Below are positions 42,184 through 58,195 of a stretch of DNA of 64,000 nt, piece by piece. Under the pieces are notes generated by a model that was not told the origin of the DNA, did not search any database, and saw only the letters and a program-made list of their open reading frames with translations. Every line of letters starts with the position of its first letter. Within the stretch, counting starts at the first letter, position 1. This DNA comes from Trichoplax sp. H2 (Eukaryota; Placozoa; Uniplacotomia; Trichoplacea), in contig NOWV01000022.1 of NCBI GenBank assembly GCA_003344405.1, forward strand, positions 62,001 through 126,000, written 5' to 3'. The position numbers and the translations under genes were made by a program.

Positions 42184-43391
42184 CTACTCCCACTCGTCGA
42201 AGATAAATTTACTTCTTTTTTAGAATCTTTTAGTTAACTTTCACTTAGATTGACCTTATTTCTAGTTTCGTGAGCTATCTATTGGTTGGGAAACGTGCAT
42301 TTGTCCCGTCTTGGCATTTATACCGTGACATATAGAAAAGAATAACACAGAAACATACTGCACCTGAATAGTATGTGCGAGAAAACTAACTTGTCTTGTG
42401 AACTACCCACTTTTCTACTCTGTAAATTCTAAAATCTTATTGTAGCCATAGTTGAAGATTTTAAAATTGTTAGCAGCAAGGTTATATGCGATTTAGTAAT
42501 TCTTGTGCCCAAACATTGAGTAGTCCATGCTAAATGGATAGAGAATGAACGCTATTTATATAGTATTTTTATAACATGGTCTAGTGTATGGGTTAGTGAA
42601 CTTTCGTCATGCGATACAACTGTTCAATAACGTACATATATGTTTATTTTTTGCTAGTAATTTACAGTTAATGATCTATGGTTTAATCTATGGTATAATG
42701 GCATAGGCTGCAACAAGATGATCGAAAAATAAGTTAGCGCTGATCGTGAATAGAAAGCTAATAAATGTTTTAGTCAAAGTTCGAATAGTCTCGTATTAAA
42801 AATACTGGTATGTATGAGTACATCCATTCTATCAAATTTACGCTCTTAAAATTGCTATCGGAATACAGCAATAAGACAAATTTCTCCTCCCCAAAAATAG
42901 CAATTATTTAGCGAATAAGGCTAACTGTAAATATTAGAGTGCTCTAATTCAGGAAGAAAATATTGTAAATTGATTATTTTACTTGTGCAGTCATAATAAC
43001 GCGGTATACGCAAATAATTAACAAAATAGATAATAAAAAATTGACAAATGTGTATATATATATACAATGTATATGAATGAAACGCATAGAAAATTTCAAA
43101 TATTTCTATACAAAGACAATTTCATTCTTGTAAACGCCATCCATAAATTATGCGTGCTGCTATAATTGTTACAATTCGTGAGTGTGGTCGCGTAAGTATT
43201 ATACTGTAAAGTTACATTCTGCAGCCTCAACAGTTAAAAGTAAAACAGAGGCAAAAGTCAGAAATGCTGTATCATTCTTTCTATTATCCTTCTAATTTAT
43301 TTTGTTAAAAAACTTTCGGCCAATCTTTTATGGAATAACAACAATAAAATCGCGGTAGTATTACTTCAGTAATTAAAATTGACTGATGATA

Positions 43392-46300
43392 TTACCCTTT
43401 AGTACTCGTTTTTGCAATTCTTTTAGTAGGCTGAAAACTTTCGATAACCTCTTCTATACTTTTATCCTTTGTCTCAGGTAAGATGAAATAAACCGTGAAA
43501 GCAACAATTAGGCAGATACTGCTGAATATCCAAAAAGAACCATTACTACCAACAGAATTAACCATATAAATGTAAATGTAAGACATGATAAAGAATAATG
43601 TATAAGAATATGCAGTTAGATAAGGTATAAGATTTCTTAAAAGACTTTTCGGTAGAATTTCAGGCAAGAGCACCCACGATACAGAAGCCCAGCCAAATGT
43701 GACAGAGATTGAGTATAATGCACCCCCTGCTACCGATAGCCAGTCTATTTGATAGCCGGGTATATTCATATGTGAAGCAGCTGTTTGAAAATATAAACCA
43801 AATATAAAACTTCCAACGCACATCCCTATGCCTGAGATGATGAGAATGATTCGTCTCTTAAAATTATTAATTAACGGTATTGCTAACAAGGCACCCAGAA
43901 CTCTGGCAAAACATATGCCAAGATTGATTTTTAAACTAAAATCAAACCCCGCTTTAATGTAGATCAATGGACTATATAATAGTAAAATACTTGCTCCCAT
44001 TAGCGGTACAAACGAAATGATAGCAATCAAAGCCAGAAATGGTCTTAACAGTGATTGTAAGCGTAACCGCCTCCAAGTAATGCGCTCACTTTCTTCAATC
44101 TCTTGTTCAATTTTTCTTATTTCTATTTCTACGTCAACATCTTGTCCATGCAATTGCCTATTAGTTTCAATGATGGAAAGGTATACAAAAGGTTATTCAA
44201 CATTTTTTAAAGTATTTCATCCAGTTAGTATGTAAGTTATAGTGCAACTACAATGAGTATATTGATATCAAACATCTTCTGAATGTTCAACTAGGAATAA
44301 TAAATCAAAGGTGCCAAATTTACTGTAATTAATTTATAATTTTACTATTATGATTTCATAGCTAGCTAAGATATGCATAATATCTATTGCCACCCACACA
44401 TGGAACGATATAAATTATAGCAATATGAAATATTCCATAAATTTAGGCGTGATGCCTACAACTTAGGATATAAATGATAACAATAATAATAATCGGATTT
44501 ATTAAAATATATACAGAACCTTAATGCTTTAGCTGCAATTTGTGGTTGGCCCTTTAAAATAAGCCATTTTGGTGATTGTGGCTGAAGGGATATTCCAATT
44601 GCATTGATCAAGGAACACGATGCACCTATTAGAGCCAAGTATCTCCAATGTAAGACTAAGGAGAGGCCACCACATACAGCACCTCCCAACATTGTTGCGA
44701 CAGCCAGAGTATGAAGTAGAGGGCGCCTACTTGTCTCTGGTGAAACTTCTAACATATAAATCTAGAATTGAATCATTCCAACATATATATAGTACTATAG
44801 TCAATAGAAAGTATACACCAGCAATGAAGGAAATTGATTATCTATTTCTAAAGGTTTTAAGTTTTACTACAAATAGCACTTGCATTACGGTTACTATGAT
44901 AGAAGTTTGTGTTAACGATAGAACATATTCTCTGTTAAAACTTAAAGACGAAACATCAATTTGTAATTCGTCAACATCCGGTTTAATATTTTTAAGCAAT
45001 AATGTATGCTCGTGTATTGTAATGAGTGTCTATCGTAATGGCTATTTCAGCGATCTCCAGTAGTAGGAGAAAGAACGAATGTGTCCGGAATATTCTGTAA
45101 CATACGCGTAATTCAATTTTTACTGCATTTTCCCTAACAAGTCTACCATGGCTGTATTCTATGCTATTTTTGTATACCGGTATAGAGCGAAATCGATGAA
45201 GGAAGAAAAATTAAGGGAAAGAATTTGCTTCTTTCATTTTAAGTTAGTATGTGGTATAAACGGTAGTTACGAAACAAGCCGATAAATAAATATATGGTAT
45301 AGTATATACAACTGGATTAGGATCAGAATTAGATACTATCTTGATTTAGATTATAATTGATGAGTTTAATATAGTTCATATTGGTGACTAGTCAAAATTT
45401 TTAAACTTTTAAAACTATTTATTAGTTTTAGTTATACCAAGTAGAGGGCATCGTTTATTTTACAGCTAAGCACCAATAGCAAGGCTAGTCTGTTTTATAA
45501 GACTCTCCTCGTGTAAATTTAACTTACTGTGGCTGCTGTAGTTGTCGTCCCAACAGCAGTGCCAACCATAAATCGTCCGCCAATTAACCACGATGGATTT
45601 GTTCCATAAACCATGAATAGCCAGCCAAATAAGTGTGGAACACAAGATAGAATCATCGTTGTTCTTCTACCTATCTGGTCTAGGAAGAAGCTAGCTATGA
45701 TGGTGCCAATTGCCATCCCTAAGAAGATGATGGCCTAAGAACAAAAAAAAAAGGCTTATTATAATTATTATTGCTTATTGTAATTGTCAATAACGTTAAT
45801 TTATTGTCGCTATATCGCAATTGATCTAATACTACCGTAGGTTTTAAGACTTTTTTATTCTATTCGTTCCTACATTTTACGTTATGTTCAATAGCATTTA
45901 TAATACGATAAAAATCTCAAAGCAACGTTCTTCAGTGCGAATTACCTCTTGATAATTTAAAGAATAATCACGACACAGAAATCTCTATATTAAGCGCTAC
46001 CGTAGATATCCTGTTTACAGTAAACTATTCACTTTGTCTAACCGATCTACAAAAAGTTTTCGTAGAAAGGATCAAAGGTACTTTATATGCTAAGAGGGCA
46101 AAAAAGTAAAGTAATTGTTTATGATATAGTAGAGAAAAATCAAAATAAAACCAAGAGTCAATTTATTTCGTTCTGAAAGTAGTTTAATACTGAATGTTAA
46201 CTAATGTAAAACTTTCGGTATGATCATTACTTAAAAACGGGAGTTAATCATTCTTGTCAAGGAATATACATATTAGATTGAAAATCTCCCTTACCGAATA

Positions 46301-46525
46301 CAGGTAAATCGCACTTTGTGACATCTGCACTTGAGCAGAATAATCTTTTTCCATTAATTTAGGTATAACAGGAGCTGAATAATGAACTGCATATCCTTCT
46401 AGTAGACAAGTACATAATATAATTGTTACGATCATCCATATCGACTGGCGGCAACAAGTGTTTTGATGGATGGAAAGATCGTGTCCTTGAATATTTTTGT
46501 TAACGAGGCGATCGGTATCCGACAT
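43392..46525 (-). CDS. Divergent SLC2A/GLUT-family (MFS sugar porter) transporter
   Basis: Twelve-helix major facilitator of the sugar porter family (class inferred from motifs). Four exons, minus strand: 46295-46525, 45528-45734, 44520-44761, 43392-44157; 481 residues, the usual length. Seen: helix 1 ending EGYAVHYSAPVIP, the helix 2-3 motif DQIGRR (about 96-101), GGRFMVG, the helix 4-5 YMLEVSPETSRR, PQSPKWL before the cytoplasmic loop (consensus PESPRWL), an acidic/charged central loop (EIRKIEQEIEESE), SWVLLPEILP in helix 10 and the C-terminal PETKDKSIEE. Odd: helix 7 reads FVPLMGASILLLYSP where GLUTs have QQLSGxNxxxxY, and the loop 8-9 motif is FKRR rather than GRR. Substrate therefore uncertain; it may not be a hexose. 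Exon 3 donor is GTTCTG, weak, but frame and homology support it. Confidence 0.87.
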
Positions 46526-48542
46526 TTTTATCGATCACTGTGATATTAACTAGATGATGTAGTAAAAGTGAGCATTTTTAATAGTAGTGTAATTTGATGT
46601 AAAATGAATTAGTGTTCTTATATCGCGCCGATAGACCTTTGGAAGTTATTTTCGTTGAATGAGAAAGCTTTATCTAATGGGAATTTTTATTGTCTCTAGC
46701 CTGCAATAGTCGCTGCGATACTATGGAAACGTAGGGTAGGTAAAACCCACTGTATTCCCAGTACGGCCTGAAAAAATTAAAAGCGTACAGTACGCCCATC
46801 CGCATATTTTACAACTAATGAATAACTTTTTCCCTTCTTGGGACACACACGCGTATACTCGTATATACTATACAGTACTCATATCACATACTGTACATGC
46901 AAATATACACCATTGTCATCGTTTTCTTTCTGTACATGCAAATATACACCATTGTCATCGTTTTCTTTCTGTACATGCGAATATATGACAAGCTAAAAAA
47001 TGTCTTATACGGTATTTATACGGAAACATACTATAACACGAACAATAGTTGTCCTATTTGTATAGGCCCATAAGTTTTCCTTTGAAAGTTTTTCACTACT
47101 CGTAAATTTGATTACTTTCGAAGTAGCATTAACGAAGTTTATTTATTTCTGTAGTCATACCAAAGCTTACGATTAATCGATTTGTTCCTTAAGTTATGTT
47201 TTCTAGAATTACATCATTTACAGTATACGGGTATAAATGATTTAGTTCTAGAAAAAAATAGTTTGAACGATAATTTATATCATTTGATCTTAATCTATCC
47301 AATGATCAATCAATCGCTATTATGCAAATCTATAAACTATATACGTAGTCTATACTTACTTTCTACATACAAATATTTATTGAATGAATAATAACGCAAT
47401 CCGTAATTTAGTGTCTTATAGCGGTGAATTATGTTAATTTACGGTACCGTACGTATGAAGAATCGGTAGCCGGACAGCAGTTCGAGCGTTCAATCTGATT
47501 AATTAATGAATGAATGAATTGCCCAGGCAATCTTATAATGGTTCACAGGGATTTATGTTCCAAGCTCTCGTTCAGCGAGTACATTAACTATTCTTAATCA
47601 TTTAACTACCTTGGTAGTGATTAATGCCGATTTATAAGAAACTAAATAGCAGGTAATCATACATGAGTATACAATTATTCAGCAAAGGGATCTTATACAT
47701 GTATATGCAACGTACATTCGTATTTATAGTTACAATGTACTGCACTGATGGATAAATTCGATTCTTATTTTAGTTATATACTCGTACAGTACTAATGTTC
47801 AAGATTGAGAGCCAAGAGTAGGTAGATATTTCTCCTTTTGTCGTTCCTTCAATCGCTCGGCTTCGATCTGCCGACTAGATGAATTAAATTCCAAAAGAAC
47901 GCTAAATGCAATAAATTTTCTAGTTCGCACTCTTACTACACTTATAAACTTATTTTCAAGAAACACACGCACCACCTATTGCACAGTCTGCAACAATGAA
48001 CGCGGATCAAAGTTTATAATTTACTAGATCATTATATCCGTACACGCACACATGTATTCTTAAAGGACAATGTAGCTATTGATAGAGGTTTCCAAACTTT
48101 TCGTAAGTTGCGAATGATAACATCTAACGATCATTCAACTTCATATCATGAAAATACCCACGTGAATTTATTATTTACATTTTCAAAAATACACTTATAA
48201 TCTAATTATACTGCGTTAATCATTCAGGATATCAATTAGTTCATCATGGGCGTGCTAAAAAATCACATTTTAACCGTATGCTAATTGAAAGATAAAAGGA
48301 TTGCTACTGCTGTTATTACCAGCTCGAGACAATAATACTTACAATATTTAACTTAGAATCTTAGATTAAATTATCATGACATATAGTAACCATGGCACAT
48401 ATACTTTCTTGACTGAGCCGCTTATTTATAAGCGACAATAATATTGAAGACGAACATGGTCGATATCTTTACTACCTAATCTACAAATCGCAGTGGAATG
48501 TCAAAGGAAGTCAACGTGTTTACCGATGTCGACAAAAACATT
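46526..48542. other. Intergenic region between the SLC2A-like gene and MCM3
   Basis: Should hold the transporter promoter and the MCM3 3' end. Contains a 39-bp tandem repeat (46892-46979) and an unassigned plus-strand frame at 47182-47391 without start context or homology that I recognise. Nothing else seen. Confidence 0.5.
46892..46979. repeat. 39-bp tandem repeat, 2.3 copies
   Basis: The unit starts TGTACATGCAAATATACACC and ends CATCGTTTTCTTTC. Copies begin at 46892, 46931 and 46970; the third is partial and carries one change (TGCGA for TGCAA). It lies about 370-450 bp upstream of the transporter start codon. Confidence 0.95.
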
Positions 48543-53542
<5,000 letters not shown>

Positions 53543-54747
53543 GATGCAGCCGGTTGAAGTTGGACGAACACTTGTGTTTTGTGTGTGCTAATTTTGATGG
53601 GGCAAATGTATTAATATAATTCGATATAGCAGTCACCTATTGCCATGCAATAATGACCAACTTTGGCTGTCAGAATGGCAGAATTAACCTTATAGAACTG
53701 GTAAGGAAAGCCCAAAGTAAAGCTAGAGATAAATGTGAAATGCGATCACCTTGTGGACTGGATGCGGACCTTTAATTAAATGACTCTTGATTGTAAGTGG
53801 ATGTATGGAGATGAAGGAAAAGATTGCGACGTCACTTGATCGATTCGATAGGCACGTTGGTGCACAACAAGAAGTGCTGATAGTGAACTTGATACAGTCT
53901 AATCCTTGACTAGTGTATCATGTTCTCTAAAGTCTTGATTGAGTATGAAGTATTCAACATAAGGCGATGTCTGGAAGCGAACTATCTCGCATCAACAAGC
54001 ATCCAGCGATCCATTCTTCTCTTCGCGCCAAATTGAGTACCACGTGAAAATTAATCCAATCAATGATGGTCAAATAAACGCAAGCGCAGTCATTACACGG
54101 TGACCTCCTATTTCTGACTCAATTCCTGTTATTGTTTCCCGCCATCTAATACAATCACATCACGTGATAGGAGTGCAATACAAGCACCTCTTCAAGTGTC
54201 ATGTCATTGGTTGAATTGATCTGGCGCAAAAATTAAAAATTCAAGACCTAACCACCAATTGCAGGAGCCTGCTGGAGGGTATAAGTTTGGTTGAGATTTG
54301 CAAATATATCGAAGAGAGTCGTGATTAGAATGCTAAAATTTGGCTAGATCATACTCAAATTAACTGGTAGGAAGGCGTTGAAGACAAGAATAATTTATCT
54401 TTGATAGAGGGCTTACTGGATATAAGTATAGAGGTTTGTAAATTGAATAAACGTACTAGGTGAGCGACCAAATTAGCCCTTCCTCAGGCTTTATGTATGA
54501 ACGCTTATGGGATAGTTTCCTCAACGATTAATACACGTATATGAATTATTTTCAAGCTATCCTATTTCAGAACGACCCTTGAAGTAGCAAATTATCATCG
54601 TATTAAATAGCTGATATCAAATTTTCAATGTAACTGAATTAATACGAAAAGAAATTGTATTGAAAAATTTTAATATTGGATTACTATTAATATTATTAAT
54701 CGAAGATTGGACGTATATTACCTATTGCATATTAAGTTAACGTAAGG
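53543..54747. promoter_or_regulatory. Head-to-head promoter region of MCM3 and the EMI1-type gene
   Basis: The two start codons face away from each other across 1.2 kb. Visible motifs: E2F-like TTCGCGCCAAA (54022-54032, the complement of TTTGGCGCGAA), TTTCCCGCCA (54135-54144) and TGGCGCAAAAA (54222-54232); E-boxes CACGTG (54041-54046) and the palindrome TCACGTGA (54160-54167); CCAAT boxes CCAAT (54056-54060) and its complement ATTGG (54206-54210). All lie within 211 bp. In vertebrates both genes are E2F targets, so shared G1/S control is a reasonable inference. No TATA box that I would defend. Confidence 0.65.
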
Positions 54748-56802
54748 ATGACCTCGAAATCTATCGACGATAGCCATAGTAAATATTCCAATGCAAATGA
54801 AAGCATCGATCGTCAGCAACACTGTCAAGACATAGATGATGACGTGATCGATGAAGAGAGTCATCACCAGTTGGTCGATGCTATTACACCCATTTATACT
54901 GCTAACTCGCTGCAAAAAAATTATTATTATAGTACTAGTACACCTGAATGCTTTACACCGTCATATGTTGAAGACAGTTTCCATAAAAATGATTCAAGTA
55001 AGCGCAAACTAGTGGAATCGGAAATTGCAAGTAGTTGCTTGTCTTTCCGTGACAGTGGATATAACAGTCAAAGTCAAGAATTTATAAATAGCAAGCTTAT
55101 AGGAAGTCGAATTGGCGAAGAAACCATTGACTTTATTACTGAATTAGCTAAAATTAATTGCTTCTACGTTTGCAACAAGATTATGGCTTTCTTGAATGAA
55201 AAGGACCTAGTTAGGTAAAAATTGACAAGAATTTACAATTAATTAATTTTTTCTTATTTGTCATGCATAACCATTGCGTATAGCCGTATTTCCGACTTGT
55301 TGATCGCTTGCAGCTAAAATATGTGAGATATCACTTAGGCTTGCAAAAAAGGTGTTTAGTATATCATTGACATCGCTAGAACAGTAAAAATACTTCCAAA
55401 TAAACATTCATCTTGATTATGCCATACTGTACAAGTAGTTCATGCTAGGCTGACAAGATATATTTGCTGAGCAGAAAATAATACGGCGTACCACGATATC
55501 AATATATTCGTATACGTCGTAGTATCTATATTGATTGAATAATTCATGCAAGCGCTCATATACTGTACTATAAATTGCTGTCATAAACAACTCGTTTTAC
55601 GTATTACTGTATCGTTGATCTACAGGCGCCCTTAGATAGATGATCACTCCTCTAATTATAGTTATCGAACGAATATGAAGAAATAGTGTAATGTTTCATA
55701 AATAATATTTAATAACGGTGCCTAAAGTGTTTTGAACTATACCAATACTATAGATTGTAGAAAGAGTATCACCGCAAGTAATGGAGTATTTGGATGACCA
55801 CGAGGACTATTTTAGTAGTAATCGATGGTTGTAACTATTTACGTATCGTACGAACTATGTTGCTCATTTCGACAGTACATCCTTATTTAGAAAAAAAAAT
55901 TACCTTTCAATGATATCGTCATCAACTACAGTACGAAAGCATCTTAGTATAACATGTAGAGACTATTACTTATGGTGACGGCTTAAGATTATTGCCACAT
56001 TTGCATAAAAATGTTGGAAAAGGAGTTACCTTATAGTGTGTCAATGCAGTAAAAGAAGATGATATCCGAATTAGTCAATCATGACTAATCATGACTACTT
56101 TCATCGTCAAAGTTACAATCGTATAGCATTATAGTAAAAGTTATGAAAAACCTTCTAACTGTGAATTAATTTAAAAATTAAAACGACCATGATAACTTTA
56201 TATGGAGTTTCTACTTGAAATAATTTTAACAAAATTTTTCTGTTATATTGGACTATTCTAGATTTGCAACTGTGAATCGAGATTGGCGACAGGTATGCTT
56301 ACAAGATTATATAAGCAATAAGAAACGACGATTGTACCTTAGTCATAGGCGCCATAACAATCTTGGTGTAGAGAATTCTTTGGCTCGCATGAAATTATAT
56401 AAAACACCTCAACCATTGATGACAACTCCAGTTGGAAATGAAAGAACGCCTTTAAGTGAGATACAATATTCGGCATTAAAGGAAAGTTATACTGTTAGCA
56501 GCGAAAGATTTCAACGCAAGCCAGAAGTTAAATCGCCACTAGAAAGTTATCGTCATTGCCCTGGATGCAGTTCACCATCTTTAGAGTATGGCGATTATAG
56601 TCGATGCTCTCAATGTAATTTAGAATTTTGTAACAAATGTAGTAAAAATATGAAATTTCATGATCAACATACTTGTACAGCTAATCTAACACCTGGCCAA
56701 TACTCTAGTATGCCTCAATCTAAATTGGCTAGAGCACGTCCGAAGGGAAATAAAGCAGTGATAGGAAGTAGTATTGTTAAAAAAAGACTTCGTCGTTTGT
56801 GA
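54748..56802 (+). CDS. EMI1/FBXO5-type inhibitor of the anaphase-promoting complex
   Basis: F-box and zinc-binding-region protein that blocks APC/C (family knowledge; FBXO5 and FBXO43 cannot be separated here). Two exons, 54748-55214 and 56262-56802, 335 residues. Seen: a DSGYNS beta-TrCP-type phosphodegron (102-107, human EMI1 has DSGYSS); an F-box-like region split by the intron (about 140-170, IMAFLNEKDLVRFATVNRDW); RTPLSEIQ (217-224), resembling a D-box RxxL placed before the zinc region as in EMI1; a Cys/His zinc-binding region with C255, C258, C271, C274, C279, C282, H289 or H292 and C294; and the C-terminal tail KKRLRRL, matching the LRRL tail of EMI1. The single intron is about 1 kb. 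Start is the first in-frame ATG. Confidence 0.9.
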
Positions 56803-58195
56803 TTAGGTTTATATATTTTCAAAGAACTAGCTGACTTTTATACAAAGGTAAATGATGACAGCAAAATCGTAATTGCTTTCAGTAAATATGCTATTTTCTA
56901 TTGCGCAATGTTTATAATTATTTATATGTCTTCATAATTATTATCAAATTTTATTGTCAATGGTGATTAATTTAAAATAATGTATCATTTACATTGCATA
57001 TTTTTTTTTCCAAATAAGGAATAAAGGAGCCAACAAACATAATAAAATGAAATTTTGCAATATTGTAGATATTCCATGTAATAAATTTCTAAAATAATCG
57101 CAAAAGAACGCCTACAGTGCATCAGTAGGTGTAAGTAACATACGTGTCCCTGTATTAGCTGTATCTATATGACATTGTGTCTAACGTCGCTCAATTAGGA
57201 AATACAATTTACACCTAGTATTGCAAATTGAACTTGCGAGTATAAATATTTTGCATTATACTATATCTTTCATCAAAATCTCGTTTCCTGAGCAAAATAA
57301 TCTTAGACTTATATATAGAGACCGATGTACTGTACTGTATACTACCATAATAATAATGAAGGGTATTCGTTCAGCACGATTTTCAAGTGCTAGAACTGTT
57401 CACAGCTCAGAAATTCTCCAATATACGGTATAATTAATTCTGGCGATAAATTTTCTAGATTTGCTTTAAACTAGAAGTTAGAATTCATCCATGGGATCTA
57501 TAGTTATATGATGGACATTTTACAGCTTTCTAAACGGTATAATTAATTGCATACTTTATTATAAGATATTTCTAAATCAATTGCTTTCTCGGTTTAATAG
57601 TGAATAAAAGTTTTCCTTTACATCAATATAATGAAATCAACAGACAAAAATCTCCTGATATAAAATCAAGTACAGTAATAATGTCGATACAGCATTAACG
57701 ATTGAAATTCAACTAGTAGAAATAGCAAAAACTACAGTTTTGACGCAAGAGCACAATATAGTTATGTAGCTCCGAAATCGTCTCATATTTTGCGCGTACA
57801 TCAAATAGTTGAGCTGCTATTACTTGCAATATTTTCTGTCAATAAATTAGGCGATTGATTCTGTAACTAATACCTCTTTTTTATGTAATAGTGTATGTAT
57901 ATTAACTTTAACTGTGATGTATTAGTATTATCACAATAACTAAAGATACCTAACTTTAGATCGAAACGGATATATGATTAATATCAGTAGCGGAACGATA
58001 GCCGTTTCAGCATGAATTTTTTTATCTGTTCCTAAAAACCATATATATTATTTGATGAAAGAAAATAATCTATATAAACATTAAAATAACATCAATCTTA
58101 GTTTGATTCTCAGTAACACAGTAGCATATTTTAAATGTTTCTAATTGCTAGAACGTATACATGTGTATCTTACAATACTGATAATAAAAAACTTC
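56803..58195. other. Convergent intergenic region between the EMI1-type gene and NUP42
   Basis: Both genes end here. AT-rich with candidate polyadenylation sequences; a short plus-strand frame at 57221-57433 has no support. Nothing else seen. Confidence 0.5.

Larger units (their letters stand above)
40227..43391. other. Intergenic region between archease and the SLC2A-like gene
   Basis: Holds the archease promoter and 5' leader, a dense GTAC cluster (40300-40780), and a candidate terminal exon on the minus strand (42076-42183). An isolated plus-strand frame at 41282-41473 is not supported by anything else. The remainder is AT-rich with no visible feature. Confidence 0.5.

Noticed and set aside
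44620-45063. 147-codon plus-strand frame
   Set aside because: Partly antisense to transporter exon 3 and continuing into its intron; no splice or homology support.
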